Shown piece after piece: positions 28,617-37,301 of a stretch of 64,000 nt of DNA (positions are counted from its first letter, which is position 1; every line of letters starts with the position of its first letter). The DNA comes from Mesorhizobium waimense. GTDB taxonomy: Bacteria > Pseudomonadota > Alphaproteobacteria > Rhizobiales > Rhizobiaceae. The notes beneath the pieces were generated by a model that did not search any database, was not told the origin of the DNA, and was given only the letters and a program-made list of their open reading frames with translations. The translations under genes were made by a program, and so were the position numbers. The stretch is from contig NZ_QZWZ01000011.1 of assembly GCF_003601975.1 (NCBI RefSeq), positions 124,001 through 188,000 of the forward strand. Reading direction: 5' to 3'.

Positions 28617-29816
28617 ATGAGCGGTTCGGCGCTTTACGAGACCTTTGCCCGCGCACCCCTGGCCTTCGACCACGGGGAGGGGACTTGGCTGTTCACCGAC
28701 AAGGGCGAGCGATATCTCGATTTTGCCGGCGGCATCGCGGTCAATTCGCTCGGCCACAGCCATCCGCATCTGGTCGCCGCGCTCACCGAACAGGCGGGCA
28801 AGCTGTGGCACGTCTCCAATCTCTATGAGATACCGGCGCAGAGGCGGCTGGGTGAACGCCTGGCGGACGCCACCTTCGCCGACAAGGTGTTCTTCACCAA
28901 TTCCGGCGCCGAGGCGCTGGAATGCGCCATCAAGACGGCGCGGCGCTACCAGTTCGTCAAGGGTAATCCCGAACGCTTCCGCGTCATCACCTTCGAAGGC
29001 GCCTTCCACGGCCGCACGCTGGCGACCATCGCCGCCGGCGGCCAGTACAAATACCTCGAAGGCTTCGGCCCCAAGGTCGAGGGCTTCGACCAGGTCGGTT
29101 TCGACGACATCGAGGCGGCCGAAAAGGCGATCACATCGGAGACCGCCGCCATCCTGATCGAGCCAGTGCAGGGAGAGGGCGGCATACGCCCGGTGCCGAC
29201 GCAATCCTTGAAGCGGTTGCGGCAGCTTTGCGACCAGCACGGCCTGCTCCTGATCTTCGACGAGGTCCAGTGCGGCATCGGCCGCACGGGAAAGCTGTTC
29301 GCGCATGAATGGACGGGTGTGACGCCCGACATCATGGCGATCGCCAAGGGTATCGGCGGCGGTTTCCCGTTGGGCGCCTGCCTCGCCACCGACGAAGCCG
29401 CGGTCGGCATGACCGCCGGCGTTCACGGCACCACCTTCGGCGGCAATCCGCTGGCGATGGCGGTCGGCAACGCCGTGCTCGACGTGGTGTTGGAGGACGG
29501 TTTCCTCGAGGATGTGCAGCGCAAGGCGCTGCTCCTGAAACAGGGGCTGGCCGGCGTCGCCGACGAATTCCCCGATGTCATCGAGGGCATCAGGGGAACC
29601 GGCCTCATGCTCGGCCTGAAATGCGTGATGCCCAACACCAAGGTGAACATGGCGCTGCGCGACCAGCATTTCCTGGCGGTTCCGGCCGGCGACAACGTCG
29701 TCCGCCTTTTGCCGCCGCTCACCGTCACCGACGCCGAGATCAGCGAGGCGCTCGACCGCATCCGCGCCGGCGCCAAGGGCCTGGCCGACGCCATCGCCGC
29801 GGCCGCCGCGAAGTAA
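28617..29816 (+). CDS. argD: Acetylornithine / aspartate-family aminotransferase
   Basis: A 399-residue class III PLP aminotransferase. It shows [12 protein letters not shown] for phosphate binding, [12 protein letters not shown] with the PLP-contacting Asp, and the Schiff-base lysine in [14 protein letters not shown]. Lying 17 bp before argF, it is assigned to arginine synthesis (N-acetylglutamate semialdehyde to N-acetylornithine). The ATG at 28617 follows GGAG; the frame open from 28476 overlaps the upstream terminator. Confidence 0.92.
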   Translation: MSGSALYETFARAPLAFDHGEGTWLFTDKGERYLDFAGGIAVNSLGHSHPHLVAALTEQAGKLWHVSNLYEIPAQRRLGERLADATFADKVFFTNSGAEALECAIKTARRYQFVKGNPERFRVITFEGAFHGRTLATIAAGGQYKYLEGFGPKVEGFDQVGFDDIEAAEKAITSETAAILIEPVQGEGGIRPVPTQSLKRLRQLCDQHGLLLIFDEVQCGIGRTGKLFAHEWTGVTPDIMAIAKGIGGGFPLGACLATDEAAVGMTAGVHGTTFGGNPLAMAVGNAVLDVVLEDGFLEDVQRKALLLKQGLAGVADEFPDVIEGIRGTGLMLGLKCVMPNTKVNMALRDQHFLAVPAGDNVVRLLPPLTVTDAEISEALDRIRAGAKGLADAIAAAAAK

Positions 29817-29833
29817 TCCTGGAACCATTCCCG

Positions 29834-30745
29834 ATGAGCGTTCGCCACTTCACCGACCTGTCCGCCGTTTCCGAAGGCGACCTGCGCTTCATGCTGGACG
29901 ATGCGGTGGTGCGAAAGGCCAGGCTGAAGGCCGGCGAGCGGACCAAGCCGCTCGAGGGCAAAGTGCTGGCGATGATCTTCGACAAACCGTCGACGCGCAC
30001 GCGCGTATCCTTCGACGTCGGCATGCGCCAGCTCGGCGGCGAAACCATCATGCTGACCGGGACCGAGATGCAGCTTGGCCGCTCCGAGACCATCGCCGAC
30101 ACGGCCAAGGTTCTGTCGCGCTATGTCGACGCCATCATGATCCGCACCACCTCGCATGAGCGCCTGCTCGAACTGACCGAGAACGCCACCGTTCCGGTCA
30201 TCAACGGGCTGACCGACGACACCCATCCCTGTCAGCTGATGGCCGACATCATGACCTTCGAGGAGCATCGCGGTCCGGTGGCCGGCAAGACCATTGCCTG
30301 GACCGGCGACGGCAACAATGTCTTGCATTCGCTGCTCGAAGCCTCCGCACGCTTCCGCTTTAACCTCAATGTCGCAGTGCCGGAAGGCAGCGAGCCGGAC
30401 GAGAAGCATGTCGACTGGTCGAAGGCGCATGGCGGCAAGCTGAGCTTCACCCGCTCGCCCGAGGAAGCCGTCCATCAGGCCGATTGCATCGTCACCGACT
30501 GCTGGGTGTCGATGGGCCAGGAGCATCGTGCCCGCGGCCACAACGTTTTCCTGCCCTACCAGGTCAATGCCGCGTTGATGGCCAAGGCAAAGCCCGACGC
30601 GCTGTTCATGCACTGCCTGCCGGCGCATCGCGGCGAGGAGGTCACCGACGAGGTGATCGACGGGCCGCATTCGGTGGTGTTCGACGAAGCCGAGAACCGG
30701 CTGCACGCCCAGAAGGCGGTTTTGGCCTGGTGCCTGGGCGCTTGA
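29834..30745 (+). CDS. argF: Ornithine carbamoyltransferase
   Basis: A 303-residue anabolic OTCase. The carbamoyl-phosphate motif is [13 protein letters not shown] (near residue 50), then [20 protein letters not shown] and the ornithine-loop motif [11 protein letters not shown]. It converts ornithine plus carbamoyl phosphate to citrulline. It is cotranscribed with argD (17-bp gap). Confidence 0.95.
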   Translation: MSVRHFTDLSAVSEGDLRFMLDDAVVRKARLKAGERTKPLEGKVLAMIFDKPSTRTRVSFDVGMRQLGGETIMLTGTEMQLGRSETIADTAKVLSRYVDAIMIRTTSHERLLELTENATVPVINGLTDDTHPCQLMADIMTFEEHRGPVAGKTIAWTGDGNNVLHSLLEASARFRFNLNVAVPEGSEPDEKHVDWSKAHGGKLSFTRSPEEAVHQADCIVTDCWVSMGQEHRARGHNVFLPYQVNAALMAKAKPDALFMHCLPAHRGEEVTDEVIDGPHSVVFDEAENRLHAQKAVLAWCLGA

Positions 30746-30847
30746 TCTCCGGAGGTGTGATGCCTATCTGCGGGCCATCACGCAAATTGAGCGCGTTTCG
30801 GTGCATGTGCCCCTCCGGGCCGCATGGCCGCGCGCCGGAGCTTTGTC

Positions 30848-31858
30848 ATGTTGGAAACCCGTCAAGTGACTGAACACCACCCTCAACTCGGCGAATTCGG
30901 TTATGCCGGCGACGATCACGTCGTGCCGTTCGAGGTCGCCCCGCTCGACGTACGCGGCCGCACCGTCCAGCTCGGACCGATGCTCGACGCCATCCTTGGC
31001 CGCCACGAGTATCCCGAGCCGGTGGCCCGCTTGCTGGCGGAAGCCTGCGTGCTGACGGTACTGCTCGGCACCTCGCTCAAATTCGAGGGCAAGTTCATCC
31101 TGCAGACCCGCACCGACGGGCCGGTCGACATGCTGGTGGCGGATTTTTCGACGCCATCCGCATTGCGGGCCTATGCACGCTTCGATCCCGACCGGCTCGA
31201 GGCGCTGACGGCCGCCGGCGAAATCTCGCAACAGACGCTGCTCGGCAACGGCGTGCTGGCGCTGACCATCGACCAGGGCGCGCACACACAGCGCTATCAG
31301 GGCATCGTTCAACTCGACGGCGAGACGCTGGAAGAGGCCGCGCGCACCTATTTCCGCCAGTCGGAGCAGATCCCGACCGATCTCAGGCTTTCCGTTGCCA
31401 AGCTGGTAACGCCGGGCATCGGTGGTCCCCGCGAGCAATGGCGCGCCGGCGGCCTGTTGGCGCAGTTCCTGCCGCAGTCGCCGGAGCGTATGCGCGTGCC
31501 GGACATTTCCGGCGGCGACGGCGATCCGCGCGATGAGGTCCATGACCCGGTCGACAATTCCTGGCAGGAGTTGCTGGCCTTGCTCGGCACCATCGAGCCG
31601 ACCGAGCTGATCGATCCGACCGTCGGCGCCGAACGGCTGCTCTTCCGGCTGTTCCACGAGCACGGCGTCCGTGTCTTCGGCGGCGTGCCGGTGGCCGACC
31701 AGTGTTCCTGCTCGCGCGAGAAGATCCTCGGCATCCTCGAAGGCTTTTCGGCGCAGGAGATCAAGGACAGCACCGAGGATGGCGGCATCCATGTCGCCTG
31801 CGAATTCTGCTCGACGCAGTACGACTTCGACCCGGCGGAGTTCGGCTCGGCTCAATGA
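30848..31858 (+). CDS. hslO: Redox-regulated chaperone Hsp33
   Basis: A 336-residue Hsp33. The N-terminal holdase domain is followed by the C-terminal redox switch, with four zinc-binding cysteines in CSCSREK (about residue 289) and CEFC (about 322). Oxidation releases zinc and turns on chaperone activity. I chose the ATG at 30848 (GGAG upstream) over 30824. It lies 102 bp after argF. Confidence 0.94.
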   Translation: MLETRQVTEHHPQLGEFGYAGDDHVVPFEVAPLDVRGRTVQLGPMLDAILGRHEYPEPVARLLAEACVLTVLLGTSLKFEGKFILQTRTDGPVDMLVADFSTPSALRAYARFDPDRLEALTAAGEISQQTLLGNGVLALTIDQGAHTQRYQGIVQLDGETLEEAARTYFRQSEQIPTDLRLSVAKLVTPGIGGPREQWRAGGLLAQFLPQSPERMRVPDISGGDGDPRDEVHDPVDNSWQELLALLGTIEPTELIDPTVGAERLLFRLFHEHGVRVFGGVPVADQCSCSREKILGILEGFSAQEIKDSTEDGGIHVACEFCSTQYDFDPAEFGSAQ

Positions 31859-31865
31859 CGTAGTT

Positions 31866-31920
31866 CCTTCTCCCCGTTTACGGGGAGAAGGTGCCGGCAG
31901 CCGGATGAGGGGCAGCGCTG
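31866..31920. repeat. Hairpin-type intergenic repeat (CCTTCTCCCC family), copy 1
   Basis: A perfect 11-bp stem CCTTCTCCCCG / CGGGGAGAAGG with a TTTA loop, then the tail GTGCCGGCAGCCGGATGAGG. Two more copies of the same family lie at 37143-37200 and, inverted, at 37231-37290. It resembles the RIME-like intergenic repeats of rhizobia. Confidence 0.75.
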
Positions 31921-31945
31921 CCGTCCGAAGCCTAATATTTCTGTC

Positions 31946-32338
31946 CTAATTCACCGTCCTTCGCGTGCCCGGCAGATCGAGCGAGAAGGCGGGGATGGCG
32001 ATGTCGAACGTCTCGCCCCGCTTGTTGCGCATCGTGTAATGGCCGACCATGATGCCTGATGGCGTCGAGAGCGGGCAGCCGGACGTATATTGGTAACTGT
32101 CGCCGGGGTTGAGTTCGGGCTGGTCGCCGACGACTCCTGCCCCGCGCACCTCCTCGACCCGGCCGGTGCCATCGGTGATGTGCCAATAGCGCGACATCAG
32201 CTGCACGAACTCGTCCGACTGGTTGTCGATGGTCACCTGGTAGCCCCAGACATAGCGGTTCTCCGACGGATCCGAGCGATCCTCGAGATAGAACGGCCTG
32301 ACCTGCACTTCAATGTTGCGCGTAATGGCGCGGTACAT
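31946..32338 (-). CDS. apaG: ApaG protein
   Basis: A 130-residue single-domain ApaG (DUF525) with an immunoglobulin-like fold. Characteristic segments are [20 protein letters not shown] and the later GPG-like turn with [18 protein letters not shown]. Its exact role is unsettled; links to divalent cation efflux and diadenosine tetraphosphate have been proposed. It converges on hslO across the hairpin repeat. Confidence 0.93.
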   Translation of the reverse strand: MYRAITRNIEVQVRPFYLEDRSDPSENRYVWGYQVTIDNQSDEFVQLMSRYWHITDGTGRVEEVRGAGVVGDQPELNPGDSYQYTSGCPLSTPSGIMVGHYTMRNKRGETFDIAIPAFSLDLPGTRRTVN

Positions 32339-32568
32339 GAGCTACTCCAAACAGCCTTGGCGGAAGTTTCATTGCGCTCTTTGACTAGGTCAACGGAGCG
32401 CGGCGCCTGTCTCTTCCGTCTTTCAGCGCACCTGCCGCCAAACAATGTCATTTAAGTGACACATGACAATGATGGTGTGCGCGGACCGTGCCGGGCGACT
32501 CAAGCGCTCTGTCGACCTGTTCAAAACGGCCCTCTTCCGGCCGGCTTTTCCGGAGTGACCAGATCTCG

Positions 32569-33717
32569 ATGGAACTGATCGTCATAGCCGCCGCCCTGCT
32601 TTCGACAGCCCTCATTCTTTCAAATCTCGCCAGCATCCTGCTTGCGGCCATCCGGCTGAAGCGGCCGCCCGGGCTTGCGCGGCCTGCCGGCAAGGTGCCG
32701 CCGGTGTCGATCGTCATCCCCTCGCGCGGCGTCGAGCCGTTCACCGAGGAGACGCTTGCCCGCGCCTTCTCGCTCGACTGGCCGCGCTACGAATTGATCT
32801 TCTGCGTCGCCCACGCCGACGATCCGGTGGTCAAGCTGATAAACAGGGCGATCGTCCGGTTTTCGAAAGTGCCGGCCCGGCTGCTGGTCGGCGACGACCG
32901 CGTCAGCGCCAATCCGAAGCTCAACAATTGCGTCAAGGGCTGGGAAGCGGCGCGCCACCACTGGGTCATCCTTGCCGATTCCAACGTGCTGATGCCGAGG
33001 GACTATGTCCAGCACCTGATGGCGGCGTGGCGGCCGAACACCGGCCTGGTCTGCTCGACACCGATCGGCTCGCGGCCCGATGGCTTCTGGGCCGAGGTCG
33101 AATGCGCCTTCCTCAACACGCTACAGGCGCGCTGGCAGTATACCGGCGAGGCGCTCGGCCTGGGCTTTGCCCAGGGCAAGAGCATGCTTTGGAAGAAGCC
33201 TGTGCTCGACGCCAATGGCGGCATCCGCGCGCTTGCCGCCGAGATCGCAGAGGACGCCGCCGCGACCAAGCTGGTCAACGGGCTGGGCCTGCGCGTCAAT
33301 CTTGTCGCTTCGCCCTTCGAGCAGCCGCTGGGTGAGCGCCGTCTCGGCGAAATCTGGTCGCGCCAGGCCCGCTGGGCCCGCCTGCGCCGCGTCACCTTTC
33401 CGCTGTTCTTCGCCCCCGAAATCCTGACCGGCGTGGCCGTGCCGCTGGCACTGGCGCTGGTCGCTGCGGCCGGCGCCGGCCTCAGCCTGCCGCTCACCGC
33501 GCTCTGCGTCCTGGCGCTCGCCTATGCGCCGGAATGTGCGTTGGCATGGGCCAAGGGCTGGTATCTGTCGCCACGCACCATCCCGGCGATGATGGTGCGT
33601 GACCTGATGCTGCCGGCGATCTGGGCGCGCGGCTGGCTCGGCGGCGCCGTCGACTGGCGCGGCAATGCGATGACCATCCGCACCAAGGCGATGACCGAAC
33701 TGGAAGAGGGCGCCTAA
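32569..33717 (+). CDS. GT21-like glycosyltransferase (ceramide glucosyltransferase type)
   Basis: A 382-residue membrane glycosyltransferase. There is an N-terminal anchor (residues 3-25), a GT-A catalytic domain and two or more C-terminal membrane segments. The D1, D2 and D3 aspartates are visible (VAHADDP, LADSNVL, AEDAAATK), followed by the acceptor motif SRQARWARLRR, i.e. the (Q/R)xxRW signature of processive/GT21 enzymes. GT21 enzymes glucosylate ceramide or other lipids, and a bacterial example is known in Agrobacterium. The lipid acceptor here is not known. Confidence 0.8.
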   Translation: MELIVIAAALLSTALILSNLASILLAAIRLKRPPGLARPAGKVPPVSIVIPSRGVEPFTEETLARAFSLDWPRYELIFCVAHADDPVVKLINRAIVRFSKVPARLLVGDDRVSANPKLNNCVKGWEAARHHWVILADSNVLMPRDYVQHLMAAWRPNTGLVCSTPIGSRPDGFWAEVECAFLNTLQARWQYTGEALGLGFAQGKSMLWKKPVLDANGGIRALAAEIAEDAAATKLVNGLGLRVNLVASPFEQPLGERRLGEIWSRQARWARLRRVTFPLFFAPEILTGVAVPLALALVAAAGAGLSLPLTALCVLALAYAPECALAWAKGWYLSPRTIPAMMVRDLMLPAIWARGWLGGAVDWRGNAMTIRTKAMTELEEGA

Positions 33718-33756
33718 GCAACGCTCAGGCGTTTGTCCATTCGCAGTCTGGGCCCT

Positions 33757-34944
33757 TTATTTGGCGGATTTCAGCGCCTGCTCGACATCGGCGAGCAGAT
33801 CGTCCGCATCCTCAAGTCCGACCGAAAGCCTCAGCGTGCCCGGACCGATGCCGAGCTCGGCGCGTGCCTCGTCGCTGAGGTTCTTGTGCGTCGTCGTCGC
33901 CGGATGGGTTATCAGGCTTTTGGCGTCGCCGAGATTGTTGGAGATCAGCACGATGTCTAAAGCGTTCTGGAAGGCGAAGGCCGCCTGCTTGCCGCCCTTG
34001 ACGTCCAGACAGATCAGCGTCGAGCCGCCCGTCATCTGCTTTCTGACGATATCGGCCTGCGGGTGATCGGCCCGGCCTGGATAGATGACGCGGGCGATTT
34101 CCGGGCGTTCGGCGAGGAAGTCGGCGATCTTGCCGGCGCTTTCCGTCTGCTGGCGCACCCGCAATGGCAGCGTCTCCAGGCCCTTGAGCAGTGTCCAGGC
34201 GTTGAACGGCGACAGGCTCGGGCCGGTGTGGCGGAAATAGTCGTGCAAATTCTCGTCGATCCACTTCTTGTCCGACAGGATGACGCCGCCGAGACAGCGG
34301 CCCTGGCCGTCAATGTGTTTGGTCGCCGAATAGACGACGATGTGGGCGCCAAGCTGCAAGGGCTTCTGCTGCAAGGGCGTGGCGAAGACATTATCGACGA
34401 TCAGCCTGGCGCCGATCGAATTGGCAAGCGAAGCGACGGCGGCGATGTCGACCACTTCCAGCGTCGGATTGGTCGGGCTTTCGAGGAAGAACAGCTTGGT
34501 GTTCGGCTTGACCGCCTTTTCCCAGTTGGCGATGTCGGTGCCGTCGACCAGCGTCGCCTCGATGCCGTATTTCGGTGCCAGCGTCTCGACCACCCAGCGG
34601 CAGGAGCCGAACAGCGCGCGCGCCGCCACGATGTGGTCGCCGGCCCTGGCGCTGCACAGAAGGGCGGCCGTCACCGCCGCCATGCCGGAGGCCGTGGCGC
34701 GCGCGTCCTCCGCACCTTCCAGCGCGCACATGCGCTTTTCGAACATGTCGACGGTCGGGTTGGCATAGCGCGAATAGATGAAGCCCGGCTCCTCGCCCTT
34801 GAAGCGGGCTTCCGCCGCCTGTGCCGTCTCGTAGACATAGCCCTGGGTGAGATACATCGCCTCGGAGGTCTCGCCGAAGCCGGAACGCAAGGTCCCGCCA
34901 TGCACGAGTGCCGTCTGAGGTTTCCAGTCGCGCTTCTTGGTCAT
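33757..34944 (-). CDS. metZ: O-succinylhomoserine sulfhydrylase
   Basis: A 395-residue enzyme of the Cys/Met-metabolism PLP family. The Schiff-base lysine is in YSATKHIDGQGR, with the earlier signatures YSRYANPT and SPTNPTLEVVD. It makes homocysteine from O-succinylhomoserine and sulfide. Assignment to metZ rather than metB/metC rests on the close match to alphaproteobacterial MetZ and on the SAM-II riboswitch immediately upstream. Confidence 0.9.
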   Translation of the reverse strand: MTKKRDWKPQTALVHGGTLRSGFGETSEAMYLTQGYVYETAQAAEARFKGEEPGFIYSRYANPTVDMFEKRMCALEGAEDARATASGMAAVTAALLCSARAGDHIVAARALFGSCRWVVETLAPKYGIEATLVDGTDIANWEKAVKPNTKLFFLESPTNPTLEVVDIAAVASLANSIGARLIVDNVFATPLQQKPLQLGAHIVVYSATKHIDGQGRCLGGVILSDKKWIDENLHDYFRHTGPSLSPFNAWTLLKGLETLPLRVRQQTESAGKIADFLAERPEIARVIYPGRADHPQADIVRKQMTGGSTLICLDVKGGKQAAFAFQNALDIVLISNNLGDAKSLITHPATTTHKNLSDEARAELGIGPGTLRLSVGLEDADDLLADVEQALKSAK

Positions 34945-34961
34945 TGCTCTGTCCCAAACAC

Positions 34962-34991
34962 AAAAAAACCGGCCGCGAAAGTCGCAACCGG
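34962..34991 (-). terminator. Intrinsic terminator in the metZ leader
   Basis: On the minus strand CCGGTTGCGA / TCGCGGCCGG (10 bp, two G-U pairs, CTT loop) is followed by seven T residues. It lies between the SAM-II riboswitch and the metZ ATG, about 17 bp before the start codon. Confidence 0.75.
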
Positions 34992-35015
34992 TCCATACGG
35001 CCTTGCGGCCAACGG

Positions 35016-35070
35016 TCCTTTAGCGACTTATTTAACGTGGCTGCAAGCCGACCGGCCAAATCACCACGGG
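35016..35070 (-). promoter_or_regulatory. SAM-II riboswitch upstream of metZ
   Basis: Read on the minus strand the segment contains, in order, GTGGTGATTTGGCC, GGCTTGCAGCCACGTTAAA and GTCGCTAAAGGA. These are the conserved parts of the SAM-II (metA) pseudoknot: the GTGGTGATTT stem start, the TTGCAGCCAC closing strand and the GCTAAAGG tail. SAM binding is expected to shut off metZ. A terminator follows 25 bp downstream, so control may be transcriptional here. Confidence 0.9.
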
Positions 35071-35160
35071 ATAACGACCCTTTAGACCCGCACCGCGCTT
35101 GCGTCAATTGCCGGCATGATTAAGAGGTTTGTACCAGCGGCCTTGAAGCGGAGCCAGCCT

Positions 35161-36255
35161 TTGCGGCAGACAGGCATTCTTCCCGATCAGGACATTTCCG
35201 CGCTTTTCCAATCGGGCGCGCTGAAGTCGCCGCGCGCTCTCGACGCCGACCAGATCCAGCCTGCCAGCCTCGATCTCAGGCTTGGCGACAAGGCTTTCCG
35301 CGTGCGCGCCTCCTTCCTGCCTGGCCCCGATCATTTGGTGGTCGACAAGCTCGACCGGCTGAAGCTACATGAGATCAACCTCGCCGAGGGGTCGGTGCTG
35401 GAAACCGGCTGCGTCTACATCGTGCCGCTACTCGAAAGCCTGGCGCTTCCGGCCAACGTGTCGGCTTCGGCCAACCCGAAGAGCTCGACCGGGCGGCTCG
35501 ATATCTTCACCCGCGTTATGACCGATCGCGGCCATGAGTTCGACAAGATCGCTGCCGGCTATCATGGCCCGCTCTATCTCGAGGTCAGCCCGCGCACCTT
35601 CCCGATCGTCGTGCGCGCCGGCTCGCGGCTGTCGCAGATCCGTTTCCGCACTGGCAACGCGCTGCTGTCGGAAAGCGAATTGCGCGACCTGCACCATGCC
35701 GAGATGCTGGTGGCCACCGAGCCGCCCAACATTTCCGGCGGCGGCATTGCACTGTCGATCGATCTCGACGGCGACAAGGACGGGCTGGTCGGCTATCGCG
35801 GCAAGCACCACACCGGCCTGATCGATGTCGACAAGCGCGCCGCGCAGGATGTCGTCGATTTCTGGGAGCCGCTCTACAAGAGCGGCGCTGGCGAACTGGT
35901 GCTCGATCCGGACGAGTTCTACATACTGGTGTCCCGCGAGGCCGTGCATGTGCCGCCGCTCTACGCCGCCGAGATGACGCCTTTCGACCCGCTGGTCGGC
36001 GAATTCCGCGTCCACTATGCCGGCTTCTTCGACCCGGGCTTCGGCCATTCGGCGGCCGGCGGCACCGGCAGTCGGGCGGTGCTCGAAGTGCGCAGCCACG
36101 AGGTGCCCTTCATCCTCGATCACGGCCAGATCGTCGGGCGGCTGGTCTACGAGCACATGCTGAAACGGCCGCAGGCGCTTTACGGCACCGATCTCGGCTC
36201 GAACTACCAGGCACAGGGCCTGAAACTGTCCAAGCATTTCCGCGCCGCGCGCTGA
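35161..36255 (+). CDS. dcd: 2'-deoxycytidine 5'-triphosphate deaminase, double-domain form
   Basis: A 364-residue protein of the trimeric dUTPase/dCTP deaminase fold. The N-terminal half has NPKSSTGRLDIFTRV and GPLYLEVSP, where the catalytic glutamate of Dcd lies. The C-terminal half repeats the fold with VHYAGFFDPGFG and LVYEHM. At about twice the length of E. coli Dcd, it is the rhizobial two-domain type. I prefer the TTG at 35161, which has GCGGAG seven bases upstream and starts next to the homologous GILPDQDI; an ATG at 35116 is in frame but lacks a ribosome-binding site. Confidence 0.85.
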   Translation: MRQTGILPDQDISALFQSGALKSPRALDADQIQPASLDLRLGDKAFRVRASFLPGPDHLVVDKLDRLKLHEINLAEGSVLETGCVYIVPLLESLALPANVSASANPKSSTGRLDIFTRVMTDRGHEFDKIAAGYHGPLYLEVSPRTFPIVVRAGSRLSQIRFRTGNALLSESELRDLHHAEMLVATEPPNISGGGIALSIDLDGDKDGLVGYRGKHHTGLIDVDKRAAQDVVDFWEPLYKSGAGELVLDPDEFYILVSREAVHVPPLYAAEMTPFDPLVGEFRVHYAGFFDPGFGHSAAGGTGSRAVLEVRSHEVPFILDHGQIVGRLVYEHMLKRPQALYGTDLGSNYQAQGLKLSKHFRAAR

Positions 36256-36350
36256 TCTTTCCGCCACTGCCAGACCGCGCTTGCCTGACCGGGCGCGCCA
36301 TGCTTGGCTGTGCCTCGACCCGTCAAGGTGACGGAAATAAGGGGAAGACC

Positions 36351-37124
36351 ATGCAAATCTCGAGATGGATCCTGTCGGCAGCCGCGGCTGCCATGCTGAC
36401 GCTCGGCACCGGTTCGATGTCGGTGCAGGCAGCGGAGAAACTGAAGATCGGCACCGAAGGCGCCTATCCGCCGTTCAACACCATCACCCCGGACGGCAAG
36501 GTCGTCGGCTTCGACGTCGACATCGCCGATGCGCTGTGCGCGCAGATGAAGGTCGAATGCGAAATCGTCACCCAGGACTGGGACGGCATCATTCCAGCCC
36601 TCCAGGCCAAGAAGTTCGACGCCATCATTGCGTCGATGAGCATCACCGAGGAGCGCAAGAAGCAGGTCGCCTTCACCAACAAATACTATACGACGCCGCT
36701 TGCGCTCGTCGCGCCGAAGGACAGCGATCTCACCTCCACCGACCCGGCCGCCCTTGCCGGCAAGACGGTGGGTGCCCAGGCATCGACCACCCAGGCCGAT
36801 TTCGCCCAGGACGTCTACGGCAAGGCCGGCGCCGAGGCCAAGCTCTATCCGACCCAGGAAGAGGCGATCACCGACTTGCAGAACGGCCGCCTCGACGCCG
36901 TCATCTCGGACAAGTTCGTGCTGGTCGACTGGATGAAGAAGGCGAGCGACGGCTGCTGCAAGATGGTCGGCGACGTCAAGGGCACCGAGACGCAAGCCGG
37001 CATCGCGGTGCGCCTGGACGACACCGCACTGCGCGACAAGCTCAACGCGGCCATAGACGCCATTGTAGCCGACGGCACCTACAAGAAGATCCAGGCCAAA
37101 TATTTCGACTTCGATATTTATTGA
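36351..37124 (+). CDS. Periplasmic amino acid-binding protein (LAO/His type)
   Basis: A 257-residue polar amino acid binding protein. The signal peptide spans residues 1-24 (SAAAAAMLTLGTG, cut after VQA). The family openings IGTEGAYPPFNTI and GFDVDIADALCAQM follow, and the Arg/Asp ligand clamp is in SITEERKKQVAFT. It resembles lysine/arginine/ornithine- or histidine-binding proteins. No ABC permease or ATPase is adjacent. AAGGGGAAG precedes the ATG at 36351. Confidence 0.9.
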   Translation: MQISRWILSAAAAAMLTLGTGSMSVQAAEKLKIGTEGAYPPFNTITPDGKVVGFDVDIADALCAQMKVECEIVTQDWDGIIPALQAKKFDAIIASMSITEERKKQVAFTNKYYTTPLALVAPKDSDLTSTDPAALAGKTVGAQASTTQADFAQDVYGKAGAEAKLYPTQEEAITDLQNGRLDAVISDKFVLVDWMKKASDGCCKMVGDVKGTETQAGIAVRLDDTALRDKLNAAIDAIVADGTYKKIQAKYFDFDIY

Positions 37125-37142
37125 GGTCTGAGGCGCTTCTTG

Positions 37143-37290
37143 CCTTCTCCCCTTGTGGGAGAAGGCGGCCGAGCGAAGCGAGGTCGGGATGAGGGGTGTT
37201 CCAGAAAACACCAACGTCTCATTCCGTCCAGCACCCCTCATCTGTCTCGGCGCTGCGCGCCGATCCACCTTCTCCCACAGGGAGAAGGAG
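37143..37290. repeat. Two inverted copies of the CCTTCTCCCC hairpin repeat
   Basis: Copy 2 at 37143-37200 starts with the stem CCTTCTCCCC...GGGAGAAGG and ends with GATGAGGGGTG. Copy 3 at 37231-37290 is the reverse complement (CACCCCTCATC..., ending in ACCTTCTCCCACAGGGAGAAGG). Together they form a large inverted repeat between convergent genes. They belong to the same family as the copy at 31866-31920. Confidence 0.8.
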
Positions 37291-37301
37291 AAGGTTGGCG
37301 C

